In this document: in pieces, positions 33,487 to 42,229 of the stretch
Position numbering within the stretch: position 1 is the stretch's first letter
How the letters are laid out: every line of letters starts with the position of its first letter
Assembly: GCF_004358665.1 (NCBI RefSeq)
Contig: NZ_SMZR01000004.1
Coordinates: forward strand, 247,802-311,801
DNA from: Jeotgalibacillus sp. S-D1
GTDB taxonomy: Bacteria > Bacillota > Bacilli > Bacillales > Jeotgalibacillaceae
DNA length: 64,000 nt
Reading direction: 5' to 3'
The notes under the pieces: generated by a model
Database searches by the model: none
Told to the model about the DNA's origin: nothing
Seen by the model: the letters and a program-made list of their open reading frames with translations, nothing else
Made by a program: the position numbers and the translations under genes

Positions 33487-33786
33487 ATGAAGTCAGCCTT
33501 AAAAAAAGATAATGAAGTAAAGAAACACAGTAGATCATTTCGATTTTTTATGATTTATGTAGGAGTTAGTGTCGTTTCTCTTGTTCTCCCTTTTTTAGAG
33601 GATCCGACAAAGGCGGTATGGATAAAAATTATTGTTGTACTATTGCTATTAACTCTGTGTTATTCTGTCTCTAAATTTGTTCAAAAAATACAATACCGCT
33701 TTCATCCAAATATAATAGTGGTATCACTGTTATTTGTGTGCTACTTCATATTTTATTTTTATCTATCAGATAAGTTAGGTTATTAG
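33487..33786 (+). CDS. Membrane protein, unknown function
   Basis: A 99-residue protein with a basic N-terminus (KSALKKDNEVKKHSRSFR) and three predicted helices (about 20-37, 45-62, 73-92). No family is recognised. The ribosome binding site (GGGAG) is adequate. It could form a unit with the next small membrane gene, 64 bases downstream. Confidence 0.5.
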   Translation: MKSALKKDNEVKKHSRSFRFFMIYVGVSVVSLVLPFLEDPTKAVWIKIIVVLLLLTLCYSVSKFVQKIQYRFHPNIIVVSLLFVCYFIFYFYLSDKLGY

Positions 33787-33850
33787 GAACAGCACTAACG
33801 CAGCAGCTAGATCAAGAAAAAAATAAAAGAAAATCCAGGAGGGGAAGCAT

Positions 33851-34105
33851 ATGAAAAAATTCTCCCTATCTTTAATAGGTGGAGTAATCATTGGACTCTT
33901 TTTGTCTTTCCTGCTTATGGATTATGAAGATATAAGATATGATATTCAAGGACTTGGTGGAATCGAGTCAAGAACGATAAGAGAAATGGATTTTGATTTC
34001 GTTTTCAATGCCTCATTCATAATAGTCGGGATATCAATATTAATATTTGTTATTTGGACTGTTGTTGAGAAAAAATCAGATGAGAAATTCCTTTCGAAAA
34101 AATAG
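33851..34105 (+). CDS. Membrane protein with two helices, unknown function
   Basis: An 84-residue protein. The N-terminal helix (about 5-24) and C-terminal helix (about 53-72) flank an extracytoplasmic loop with DYEDIRYDIQGLGGIESRTI. The tail is charged (EKKSDEKFLSKK). AGGAGGGG lies upstream of the ATG. It is not recognised. A strong terminator follows. Confidence 0.55.
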   Translation: MKKFSLSLIGGVIIGLFLSFLLMDYEDIRYDIQGLGGIESRTIREMDFDFVFNASFIIVGISILIFVIWTVVEKKSDEKFLSKK

Positions 34106-34150
34106 AATTTATAGGTATCTGAAGTATAGGGTGCTCAACAACACAAATGT

Positions 34151-34191
34151 AAAAAGTCGATTCCTAAGAATTCAGGAATTCGACTTTTTTA
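34151..34191 (+). terminator. Rho-independent terminator
   Basis: AAAAAGTCGAATTCCT-type arm (34151-34165) pairs with AGGAATTCGACTTTTTT (34174-34190). Confidence 0.85.
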
Positions 34192-34323
34192 AGTTGAACA
34201 TTTTTTTGGAATTACCGGAACATAGAGTGATTAACAAAGCCTTTTATTAAAACCGTAAGCTAGTCCCGGAAAACGGACGTATTCTCCATCCATTTATCAA
34301 AAAATCTTAACCAATACTTTTTT

Positions 34324-34692
34324 CTACCGGATATTTCTCTTCGGACTGGTTGGGGTTCGATTTGTACGAGGCGGCCCGGCAGTAGTTCGGGAATTGGTTG
34401 CCTGTTTTACCGAGTTTGTGATGCTATGGATTACTTCACCCACATCCTGGACAGATTCCATGAGAGGATCGACTGTCCGCATTTTATGTTTAGCATCGAC
34501 AGTGACCTGATTTGCTGTGTTGATCAGCTTGCTGGATTCCTGCGACAGGCCATGAACCGCATTCCTCACCTCAACAAGGGTCCGGTTGGATTCGCCTAGT
34601 GTCACCATTCCCTTTTGAAGCAATCTTATTAAAAATGCAACCATCCAGATGAAGGCTATAGCGATAGCCGCAACACTGTATTCAATAATCAT
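34324..34692 (-). CDS. DUF948 membrane-anchored protein
   Basis: A 122-residue protein with an N-terminal transmembrane helix (about 4-24) and a coiled-coil-prone DUF948 region (LGESNRTLVEVRNAVHGL, SSKLINTANQVTVDAKHKM, QDVGEVIHSITNSVKQ). It ends in a Pro/Thr/Arg-rich tail. DUF948 proteins of Bacillus (YtxG-like) are general-stress-associated with no known mechanism. Its neighbour 34887-35351 is a paralogue, so the pair arose by tandem duplication. Start after AGGGAGGG. Confidence 0.82.
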   Translation of the reverse strand: MIIEYSVAAIAIAFIWMVAFLIRLLQKGMVTLGESNRTLVEVRNAVHGLSQESSKLINTANQVTVDAKHKMRTVDPLMESVQDVGEVIHSITNSVKQATNSRTTAGPPRTNRTPTSPKRNIR

Positions 34693-34809
34693 AAATAGAA
34701 ACCCTCCCTTTTTACGATTTTATGTACAAGCCCTGCAGATATTCCTCTACTGTCTACTCAATGTATTTTCTTCATTTCAGCCTCAGTTTCTCCATATAAA
34801 ATTTCATGC

Positions 34810-34856
34810 AAAAAACGAAAACTGCTTCCCATTCCATTTGGAAAGCAGTTTTCGTA
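34810..34856 (-). terminator. Terminator of the upstream DUF948 gene
   Basis: On the minus strand CGAAAACTGCTT and AAGCAGTTTTCG form a perfect 12-bp stem followed by TTTTTT. Confidence 0.88.
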
Positions 34857-34886
34857 TGCAGCGTATTCATTTAAGTGAATGGACGA

Positions 34887-35351
34887 TTATTTAATTCTAA
34901 TCTTTAAGACCCCGTCTGGTGAGGAGCTGATTGTGTTTCCATGAGCAGTGTTATCAGGTTTATAAATATCTGCAGTTGATGGAATGTCTTCAACAGGAGC
35001 TTGCCAGGAAGCAACTTCCTGTTGATCACTTGTATTGAGGGCTTCGCCTGGAAGAATAACTTTATTTTGAATACTTGCGTTCTGTTTTACCTTATCCGTT
35101 ACACTGTGAACCACTTCACCTACATCCTGAGCAGATTCTAACAATGGTTCCAAGAGTTTGATTTTACTTTGGATATCGACGGTGACTTGTTCTGCGGATT
35201 GGATCAATCTTTGTGATTCCTTTGTCAGGCTGTTGACGCTATTTTTCACTTCAACAATTGTAAGTTGGGTTTCCCCAAGTGTTTGGATTAATTTAGCGGC
35301 CAAACATACAAAGGCAGCTGACGCGCTGGCTGCGCTGATCTTCATAATCAT
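34887..35351 (-). CDS. DUF948 membrane-anchored protein, longer paralogue
   Basis: A 154-residue protein with an N-terminal hydrophobic segment (ISAASASAAFVCLAAKLIQ), the DUF948 coiled-coil region (VEVKNSVNSLTKESQRLIQS to QDVGEVVHSVTDKVKQN), and a low-complexity tail. It is clearly related to the gene at 34324 and each has its own ribosome binding site and terminator. A role in envelope or stress physiology is inferred only from the family. Confidence 0.82.
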   Translation of the reverse strand: MIMKISAASASAAFVCLAAKLIQTLGETQLTIVEVKNSVNSLTKESQRLIQSAEQVTVDIQSKIKLLEPLLESAQDVGEVVHSVTDKVKQNASIQNKVILPGEALNTSDQQEVASWQAPVEDIPSTADIYKPDNTAHGNTISSSPDGVLKIRIK

Positions 35352-35484
35352 TAAGATTCACCCTCCTTTTCTTTACTTTATGTATGGGCCGCAAGCTATA
35401 TTCCACAAGCCACATGTGCTGAATTAAACCTGTGAACACTCATGATCTGCCTTTTTTGTTAATACAATGAAAGGAGGTGATGAG

Positions 35485-36594
35485 ATGTTTCCCAAGTGGC
35501 TGTCATCCTTTATTAGACCCCAAGCAGATGAAGAGGAAGTCATGATTTTATCAAAAATTGAATTATTCCGTCTTCAGAAAAAATGGATGCATGACAGGCC
35601 AAAGGCGGATTTATCCAACGCCGAGGAAGCGGTCGTTTCCTCCATAAAAGAGAATACCGATTATTATAAAAAAAATAATGTTACCAGAACAAAAGCGTAC
35701 CTTGAACTCTACCAACGGAATCCCGAACTGCACTGGGCATTTTTAGCTCATATGGTTTCCAGAAATGCCGGTTGGAATATGACCGATTTAAAAGGTCACA
35801 GTATCAATCAGCTGCTATCCTATAATCAAAAGGCTCTTTTCTTTCGTTTTCTTGAAAAAGCCAATTATCTTATTTTTGAAGATGCATTTCCTCAGCTGCT
35901 GCTGTATGAAAAAAGCAAATCAGATAGAATAAATTACGCCCATCTGCTTCCCCATTTTGGCGTGTCTCTTTTTATGCTTCCTATATGGCAGCAGTTTATT
36001 GATGACCATAACAAAAATGTTGAGATGCTTACGGTCTCCTTAATTATCAATGAGCAGCATTTTTTAGAAACTCATGTTATGCAAAATGCCTTTTTTAAAA
36101 AGAACGTACTTCAGTCATTTACGTTTCAGCTGCAGGAAAGATTGGGCTTTACGCACATTTTATTTCCTCATTTTGCAGCTGACGGCATCGAATTAGCAGG
36201 ATTGACCGTCCAGCAATTCTCCAGTCTGCCATCAAGAATAGAAATAGGAAAAAATCTGTATGTACAGCTCTTTAAAGGCGTTTTAAATGGAGCTCAAACC
36301 TTTGCTTACGAAAAAAACCATACCGGATCCCGCTCAGACTACTTCCCCGATCTATTTTCCTGCAAAAAAGAACTCACTAAAATATGGAGTCCATTATTAA
36401 CGAGCGTATGGGAGGATGTACAGCATCCAGAGCTGAATAGGGCAGACTGGTTTAAAAACAGTGCAGATATTGAAAAATATTATTCGCTGCCCGGCAATGT
36501 AAAGGCGGGTAATATGACAGCGAAGCATCTGCTGAATATAGTAAAACTGTCCGGATTAAATGAACTGCAGCAGCTAATGCCTTATTCAAATTGA
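35485..36594 (+). CDS. yppC: DUF2515 protein, YppC-like
   Basis: A 369-residue cytoplasmic protein of the DUF2515/YppC family of unknown function. It has a long helical body (VTRTKAYLELYQRNPELHWAF, HMVSRNAGWNMTDLKG, FLEKANYLIFEDAFPQLLLY, HLLPHFGVSLFM) and a C-terminal GSRSDYFPDLFS segment. The start at 35485 has an ideal AAAGGAGGTGATGAG upstream; an ATG at 35467 lies before that site and is rejected. It is a single-gene unit transcribed away from the DUF948 pair. Confidence 0.82.
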   Translation: MFPKWLSSFIRPQADEEEVMILSKIELFRLQKKWMHDRPKADLSNAEEAVVSSIKENTDYYKKNNVTRTKAYLELYQRNPELHWAFLAHMVSRNAGWNMTDLKGHSINQLLSYNQKALFFRFLEKANYLIFEDAFPQLLLYEKSKSDRINYAHLLPHFGVSLFMLPIWQQFIDDHNKNVEMLTVSLIINEQHFLETHVMQNAFFKKNVLQSFTFQLQERLGFTHILFPHFAADGIELAGLTVQQFSSLPSRIEIGKNLYVQLFKGVLNGAQTFAYEKNHTGSRSDYFPDLFSCKKELTKIWSPLLTSVWEDVQHPELNRADWFKNSADIEKYYSLPGNVKAGNMTAKHLLNIVKLSGLNELQQLMPYSN

Positions 36595-36687
36595 CGGCAT
36601 GGGTGAAAATGTATACTTATTTTAATTGATTGTTCTATTTCAGATAAGAAGAATCATAGATCAATAATGAATTTTTAGAAAATAAGG

Positions 36688-36716
36688 TTGCAATCGCTTT
36701 CAATCTATTCTATAAT
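36688..36716 (+). promoter_or_regulatory. Promoter of the LacI regulator, overlapped by a cre site
   Basis: -35 TTGCAA (36688-36693) and -10 TATAAT (36711-36716) with an ideal 17-base spacer. TGCAATCGCTTTCA (36689-36702) fits the cre pattern TGNAANCGNWNNCA and covers the -35, so CcpA binding would block initiation. Confidence 0.75.
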
Positions 36717-36729
36717 TCAAACCATCACA

Positions 36730-36745
36730 TCCGAAACGTTTTGGG
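36730..36745 (+). promoter_or_regulatory. LacI-family operator, regulator copy
   Basis: TCCGAAACGTTTTGGG differs at two positions from the perfect palindrome at 37824. It lies between the -10 and the ribosome binding site of the regulator, which predicts autorepression. Confidence 0.75.
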
Positions 36746-36755
36746 AGGGTCTGAA

Positions 36756-37766
36756 TTGGCCACGATTAAAGATATTGCAAAAAAAGCCGGCGTCTCCATT
36801 ACAACGGTGTCAAGAGCATTAAACGGCTACTCGGATGTAAATGAAGACACCAGAAAAAAAATAATTGAAACAGCGAAATCCTTAAACTACTCGCCAAATA
36901 CAATTGCACGAAGTCTTGTGATGAAAAAATCAAGAACAATCGGGCTGCTTATATCAGGGCTTATGAGAGAAAGTGCAAAAGATAATTTTATGATTGAAGT
37001 CATGACAGGCGTTAACGACTTTGCCTCTCAAACCGATTATGACATTGTCCTGTTCAATACGAACTCTTCAAAGCAAAGAGAAAAAACATACACCCAGCTT
37101 TGCAGAGAAAGAAAAGTAGATGGGGTGATTATTCAAGGCATCAGAACGGATGACCCGTATCTTGAAGAGGTAGTAGAAGGGGAAATACCCTGCGTGCTCG
37201 TGGACATTCCCAAAATTGGACGTTATGCGGGCTACGTTTCATCGGATAATGCAGCAGGTTCATTTGAAGCTGGAAACTACCTGGCAGAGGCAGGACACAC
37301 AAATATTGGCATGATAAATGGACATGAATATGCTTTTGTCAGTAAGGAGAGACTTACAGGATTTCAGAAAGCAATGATGGAAAAAGGCATTTCTTTTCAG
37401 GCTGATCATATTGAAAATGGTGATTTCACAGAGGAAAGCGGTGAACGGGCAGCATTAACATTGCTTGAACGCGATCCCGCCATTACAGCCCTGTTTTGTG
37501 CAAGCGATTTAATGGCTATTGGGGCAATGAACGGGCTGAGAGCAAAAGGGTATCGAATCCCGGAGGACATATCAATTGTGGGGTACGATAACATTCTGTT
37601 GTCCAGATACGTTCAGCCAAGCCTTACAACCATTGCTCAGGATACACATGGATTAGGTTATGAGGCGGCAAAAATGCTGGTCGATATGCTTGATCATGAC
37701 GGAAAACCCAGAAGGACCTTAGTAAAACATGAATTAATCGTAAGAAACTCAAGCATAATGCGATAA
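36756..37766 (+). CDS. LacI-family transcriptional regulator of alpha-glucan use
   Basis: A 336-residue repressor. The N-terminal helix-turn-helix and hinge (ATIKDIAKKAGVSITTVSRA, NYSPNTIARSLVMKKS) are followed by a periplasmic-binding-protein-like effector domain (about 60-330) with CASDLMAIGAMNGLRAKGYRIPEDISIVGYD. It heads a cluster with a glycogen-debranching-type glucosidase and a sugar ABC transporter, so maltodextrin or isomaltose-type sugars are likely inducers. TTG 36756 after GGGAGGG is the start. Operators of matching sequence lie before this gene and the next. Confidence 0.9.
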   Translation: MATIKDIAKKAGVSITTVSRALNGYSDVNEDTRKKIIETAKSLNYSPNTIARSLVMKKSRTIGLLISGLMRESAKDNFMIEVMTGVNDFASQTDYDIVLFNTNSSKQREKTYTQLCRERKVDGVIIQGIRTDDPYLEEVVEGEIPCVLVDIPKIGRYAGYVSSDNAAGSFEAGNYLAEAGHTNIGMINGHEYAFVSKERLTGFQKAMMEKGISFQADHIENGDFTEESGERAALTLLERDPAITALFCASDLMAIGAMNGLRAKGYRIPEDISIVGYDNILLSRYVQPSLTTIAQDTHGLGYEAAKMLVDMLDHDGKPRRTLVKHELIVRNSSIMR

Positions 37767-37823
37767 ATGAAATCAATTCAAACTTGATTTTGCGAATAAT
37801 GCTTGAGTATTTTTTTGAGAATA

Positions 37824-37839
37824 TCCGAAACGTTTCGGA
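37824..37839 (+). promoter_or_regulatory. LacI-family operator, structural-gene copy
   Basis: TCCGAAACGTTTCGGA is a perfect 16-bp palindrome with central CG, 19 bases before the debranching-enzyme start. It resembles LacI-family operators of the MalR/CcpA type. Confidence 0.85.
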
Positions 37840-37857
37840 CTACGGAGGTTGCGAATA

Positions 37858-39963
37858 ATGAATTACCGCGTAATTAAAGAAAATGACTTGTTTTTATTAA
37901 CAGATGAAAGGGGAGATATCGTTTCCGATCACCCGTATGAACTGGGTTTATATACCAAAGATACGCGTTATCTTAACTCCCTGAAACTGTCTGTAAATGG
38001 GGAATCACCCATTGCCCTTCATTCAGATGGAGGAGAGAATTACCGCTCGCGCATTCTTCTTACAAACCCTCACCAGGAAAGTGAAGAAGGCTTGATTCTT
38101 TGGAGAGAGTCGATTGAGTTTGAACGTACCCGTTTTATTTATGAAGGTGTCCTGTATGAAACGATTAAAGCCACCAGCTATTTCCCTAAGAATGTAACCT
38201 TCAGAATCGCACTGGAAATGGATGCTGATTTCACAGATATGTTTATCATTCGCGGGTTTCAAAATGGCAAGACAGGCAGCAGGGGGGAAACGCATTATTC
38301 ATCCCGTGAAATGACGTTTACCTATAACGGCATTGACGAGATTGCCCGCAGGACAATTGTGAAATGGAATCAGCCCGAACAGGAAGTTCAAGAAGGATAT
38401 GTTGGGTTTGACTGGTCATTGAATCACGGTGAATCAAACGAAGTAACCTTTACGATCGAGGCATTGCAGGATGCTGAAACAAGCAGTGTGATGGACGAGC
38501 AGTTCGCATTGAATGCCCTGCAGCAATCTTATAAGAATTGGAATGATTCTCTTCCTGTTGTTAGTACAGATGAAAAACAATTTGAAAAGTTAATTAATCG
38601 TGGAACAGATGATTTGCGGGTTCTCTTAACGGATGTCGGATTTGGTTCTTTTCCGGTTGCCGGCTTACCGTGGTTTGGGGTGCCATTCGGACGTGACAGC
38701 TTAATCGCTGCTCTTCAATTGCTTCCATTCAATACGGAAGTGGCAAAAGGGACGCTGCTTACGATGGCCCACTATCAGGGGACAAAAATAGATGCCTGGC
38801 GGGATGAACAGCCAGGAAAAATCATGCATGAAATACGGTATGGCGAGCTGGCAAATACGAATCAAATTCCATTTGCTCCTTACTACGGCAGCGTGGACTC
38901 AACTCCGCTATTTTTAATGCTGCTGGTTGAATATGTGAACTGGACGGGGGATGTGGAGCTTGTAAAAGAGCTGCGGACAAATATTGACCGCGCCATTTCA
39001 TGGATCGATGAATACGGAGACCGGGATGGAGATTTGTTTATTGAGTATCATCAGGAAGCGTCAAAAGGAATAGCGAACCAGGGGTGGAAGGATTCAGGAG
39101 ATTCCGTCGTCCACCGCAATGGAGACTATGCCAAATCTCCGATCGCTTTAAGTGAAGTTCAAGGGTATGTTTACCAGGCTAAAAAAGGGATTGCCTCCAT
39201 TCTTCGCACACTTGGAGAAGCGGACACAGCGAATTCATTAGATAAATCTGCCGAAGAGCTGAAAAAGAAGTTTAATGAAGCGTTCTGGATGGAAGACGTC
39301 GGTTTTTACGCCATCGCTTTAGATGAGCATAAAAAACAAGTGGGCACGATCACATCCAATCCCGGCCATCTTTTGCAATCTGGCATTCTATCAGAGGACC
39401 GCGCCAAAAAGGTAGCAAGTGTATTGGCAGGGGAGAAAATGTTCTCAGGCTACGGAATCAGAACAATGGGTGAAGGGGAAGCAGGCTATAATCCAATGAG
39501 CTATCATGATGGCAGTGTGTGGCCGCATGATAACAGCATGATTTTACTTGGCATGGGTAAAAGTAATCTCCAGCAGGAAATGGATACGGTGATTCAAGGG
39601 TTAATTGAAGCATCGCATCACTTTGAATATGACAGGCTGCCGGAATTGTATTGCGGCTATGACCAGTCACTTAATAAGGTTGTTCCATATCCAGTTGCCT
39701 GTTCTCCGCAGGCGTGGGCAGCTGGAACACCGCTTACCTTTGTGCAATCGCTGCTCGGACTTTATCCGGACAGCTTAAATAAAACAATCAATCTTAATCC
39801 AATGCTGCTTTCGTCAATGAATGAATTCCATATCAGCAATATGCGCCTGGGAAATGGAATTTTGTCTGTATCGATTAAACGAATGGATGGCAAGGCCGAT
39901 GTAACTGTCACGGAAAATACGACTGGCTGGAAAGTGGAACAGGGCCTTAAGACAACAGTTTAA
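37858..39963 (+). CDS. Glycogen-debranching-type amylo-alpha-1,6-glucosidase
   Basis: A 701-residue cytoplasmic enzyme. Residues 1-200 form the GDE_N_bis-type beta domain (FLLTDERGDIVSDHPYELGLYTKDTRYL). The C-terminal part is an (alpha/alpha)6 barrel of the amylo-1,6-glucosidase/trehalase-like clan, with GLPWFGVPFGRDSLIAALQLLP, RDGDLFIEYH, NQGWKDSGDS (acid Asp) and GYNPMSYHDGSVWPHDNSMI. It should cleave alpha-linked glucose from branched or modified oligosaccharides brought in by the following transporter. The exact linkage cannot be read. ATG 37858 after CGGAGG. Confidence 0.85.
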   Translation: MNYRVIKENDLFLLTDERGDIVSDHPYELGLYTKDTRYLNSLKLSVNGESPIALHSDGGENYRSRILLTNPHQESEEGLILWRESIEFERTRFIYEGVLYETIKATSYFPKNVTFRIALEMDADFTDMFIIRGFQNGKTGSRGETHYSSREMTFTYNGIDEIARRTIVKWNQPEQEVQEGYVGFDWSLNHGESNEVTFTIEALQDAETSSVMDEQFALNALQQSYKNWNDSLPVVSTDEKQFEKLINRGTDDLRVLLTDVGFGSFPVAGLPWFGVPFGRDSLIAALQLLPFNTEVAKGTLLTMAHYQGTKIDAWRDEQPGKIMHEIRYGELANTNQIPFAPYYGSVDSTPLFLMLLVEYVNWTGDVELVKELRTNIDRAISWIDEYGDRDGDLFIEYHQEASKGIANQGWKDSGDSVVHRNGDYAKSPIALSEVQGYVYQAKKGIASILRTLGEADTANSLDKSAEELKKKFNEAFWMEDVGFYAIALDEHKKQVGTITSNPGHLLQSGILSEDRAKKVASVLAGEKMFSGYGIRTMGEGEAGYNPMSYHDGSVWPHDNSMILLGMGKSNLQQEMDTVIQGLIEASHHFEYDRLPELYCGYDQSLNKVVPYPVACSPQAWAAGTPLTFVQSLLGLYPDSLNKTINLNPMLLSSMNEFHISNMRLGNGILSVSIKRMDGKADVTVTENTTGWKVEQGLKTTV

Positions 39964-39986
39964 AAACATAAAAGGGGAGATTGTGT

Positions 39987-41240
39987 ATGGAAAAGAAATG
40001 GTTTGCTTCGGTAAGTATGTCCCTGCTTCTGGCAGGCAGTGTTTTGGCCGGCTGCAGCTCTGATAATGGAGGAGAAGGAGAATCTGGTGACAGCGATGGA
40101 AAAACTACGGTTACACTTGCGGGCTGGGGAGGAAATCCAACCGAGCAGGAGCTTCTTGAACAGACGCTTGCCGATTTTGAAGAGAAAAATCCGGATATTG
40201 ATGTGAAGCTTGAGGTCATTGCTGATCAATACATGGATGTAATGAAAACACGCTTAATTGGCGGTGAAGGTCCGGATGTTTTTTATCTGGATGCATTTGA
40301 AGCACCTGCTATGATCGAATCTGGAGTCCTTGAGCCATTGGATAATTATGTGACAGAGGATTTTGATGTGGCTGACTTTGAGGAGCCTCTTCTGGATGCA
40401 TTTAAACAAGATGATATAACATACGGCTTCCCTAAGGATTATTCAACTCTTGCGTTATTTTACAATAAGACCATGTTCGAAGAAGCCGGGGTGGAAGTGC
40501 CGACCACATGGGAAGAAATGATGGAAGTTTCGAAAACGCTTACGAAAGATGGAGTATACGGTTTCGGTGTAGCGCCTGAACTTGCCCGTCAGTATTATGT
40601 GGCTGAGTCACTTGGCGGCAAAGTAGTAGAAGACAATCAAGCGAACTTTGGTGCCGATCAAGTAATTGAAGCACTTCAGCCTGTGATCGATCAGCATAAT
40701 GTAGACAAAACGTCTGCACAGCCATCAGAAGTGGGCGCATCTTCCGGCGGTGATATGTTCGGTCAGCAGCGGGCAGCAATGGTTCTTGAAGGGAACTGGA
40801 ATATCCCTTACCTGGAGGAAACCTTCCCGGATTTAGAATATGGAACAGCGGAAGTTCCGACAATCAATGGTGAAAAAGGCACAATGGCCTATACAGTTGC
40901 TTATGTAATGAACGCTGCATCAGAAAAGAAAGAGGCTTCATGGAAGCTGATTGAGTATTTGACAGGAAAAGAAGGCATGGAAACCTGGACAAGCAAGGGT
41001 TATGCCCTTCCAACACGTAAATCGGTTGCCGAATCTTCAGGATTTGCTGAGGACGAACTTCGCGGCTCACTTGTTGCCGGAGCAGAATATGCAACAGTCT
41101 GGGCAAATGGTTCAAACCTGCCAATCATCACAAATAATTTCAACAACCAGTTTATCAGTGCATTTTTAGGTGACCGCCCGCTTGATGAGGCATTAAAGGA
41201 AGCGGAAGAACAAGCAAATAGTGAAATTGGATCAGAGTAA
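39987..41240 (+). CDS. Sugar ABC transporter substrate-binding lipoprotein
   Basis: A 417-residue family-1 solute-binding protein. The lipobox VLAGC (near residue 22) is followed by an acidic Gly/Ser linker. The MalE/MsmE-like core includes TVTLAGWGGNPTEQELL, EKNPDIDVKLEVI, GPDVFYLDAFEAPAMIESG, YGFPKDYSTLALFYNKTMFEEAG and MVLEGNWNIPYL. The ligand is probably an oligosaccharide of alpha-glucose, judging from the neighbours. The start at 39987 follows GGGGAGA. A hairpin follows the gene. Confidence 0.92.
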   Translation: MEKKWFASVSMSLLLAGSVLAGCSSDNGGEGESGDSDGKTTVTLAGWGGNPTEQELLEQTLADFEEKNPDIDVKLEVIADQYMDVMKTRLIGGEGPDVFYLDAFEAPAMIESGVLEPLDNYVTEDFDVADFEEPLLDAFKQDDITYGFPKDYSTLALFYNKTMFEEAGVEVPTTWEEMMEVSKTLTKDGVYGFGVAPELARQYYVAESLGGKVVEDNQANFGADQVIEALQPVIDQHNVDKTSAQPSEVGASSGGDMFGQQRAAMVLEGNWNIPYLEETFPDLEYGTAEVPTINGEKGTMAYTVAYVMNAASEKKEASWKLIEYLTGKEGMETWTSKGYALPTRKSVAESSGFAEDELRGSLVAGAEYATVWANGSNLPIITNNFNNQFISAFLGDRPLDEALKEAEEQANSEIGSE

Positions 41241-41258
41241 TCGAACGATACTTTAAAG

Positions 41259-41292
41259 ATAAAGCTGGCGATATGATCCGTCAGCTTTATTC
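41259..41292 (+). terminator. Intra-operon hairpin after the sugar-binding gene
   Basis: ATAAAGCTG (41259-41267) pairs with CAGCTTTAT (41282-41290) followed by a short T-containing tail. It may protect the upstream message or partly terminate, giving more binding protein than permease. Confidence 0.6.
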
Positions 41293-41314
41293 TTGAACAT
41301 GGGAGTGACATAAG

Positions 41315-42214
41315 ATGAACCGAAAATATAGTACAAAAATGTTAAAAGAAGCGGGACAGGGATACTTCTTCATGTCTCCGACCATTTTTGTGTTGCTGCT
41401 CTTTATTCTTGGTCCCATTTTCTATGCGATCTTTTTATCCTTTCATAATGTAAGACTGCTGGGTGACACCGCATTTGACTTTGTCGGGCTGGCCAATTAT
41501 GAACGTGTATTTGATGATCGGAGAGCGGGAATTGCCCTTTGGAATACGTTTAAATATGTAGTGATTGTTGTACCTTGTCAAACCGTGCTGGCAATTGTTT
41601 TAGCAGCAACGTTAAATGCAGGAATGAAGGGAGAAAAGTTTTTCCGCATCATTTATTTTCTTCCTACTTTAACTTCTTCAGCGGTATTAACGCTTATATT
41701 TATGTGGATGTACAACCGCGAAGGTCTGGTAAACTTTGGATTGGAAAAAATCGGCTTGCCTACCTATGACTTTCTTGGTGATCCAAACGTGGCGCTTACT
41801 GCCATTATGGTTATGAATATTTGGGCGACTGCTCCATTTTTTATGGTCATTTATCTAGCTGCCCTTCAAGATATACCGGATTCCCTTTATGAAGCCGCTG
41901 AGCTTGATGGAGCGGGTCCGATCCGTAAATTCTGGTCGATCACCGTACCTCATTTAAAACCAATTACCTCATTTGTTGTCATCATGGGCGTAATCGGAAC
42001 CTTTCAGCTGTTTGACCAGTCGTATATTTTCTCAGGCGGATCAGGCGGTCCGGATAACTCCACGCTGACGGTCGTTCTCCTGATCTATCAATATGCATTT
42101 AAGTCCATGAACACAATGGGTTATGCAGCGGCTATTGCCTTTGTCCTTGCAATTGTAATTTTGGTATCCACACTGATTCAACGAAAGCTTCAAAAAGAAG
42201 AAAATTTATATTAG
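41315..42214 (+). CDS. Sugar ABC transporter permease, MalF type
   Basis: A 299-residue membrane subunit with six transmembrane helices. The first is FFMSPTIFVLLLFILGPIFYAIFL. The EAA loop (about residues 192-211) reads LYEAAELDGAGPIRKFWSIT followed by VPHLKP and contacts the ATPase. There is no ATPase gene in this cluster, so a shared ATPase of MsmX type, encoded elsewhere, is expected. It is followed 15 bases later by the partner permease. Confidence 0.92.
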   Translation: MNRKYSTKMLKEAGQGYFFMSPTIFVLLLFILGPIFYAIFLSFHNVRLLGDTAFDFVGLANYERVFDDRRAGIALWNTFKYVVIVVPCQTVLAIVLAATLNAGMKGEKFFRIIYFLPTLTSSAVLTLIFMWMYNREGLVNFGLEKIGLPTYDFLGDPNVALTAIMVMNIWATAPFFMVIYLAALQDIPDSLYEAAELDGAGPIRKFWSITVPHLKPITSFVVIMGVIGTFQLFDQSYIFSGGSGGPDNSTLTVVLLIYQYAFKSMNTMGYAAAIAFVLAIVILVSTLIQRKLQKEENLY

Positions 42215-42229
42215 AAGGGTGGGATTGAT

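Noticed and set aside
31000..34260. Prophage or integrative element
   Set aside because: No integrase, phage structural gene, transposase or flanking att-like repeats are visible.
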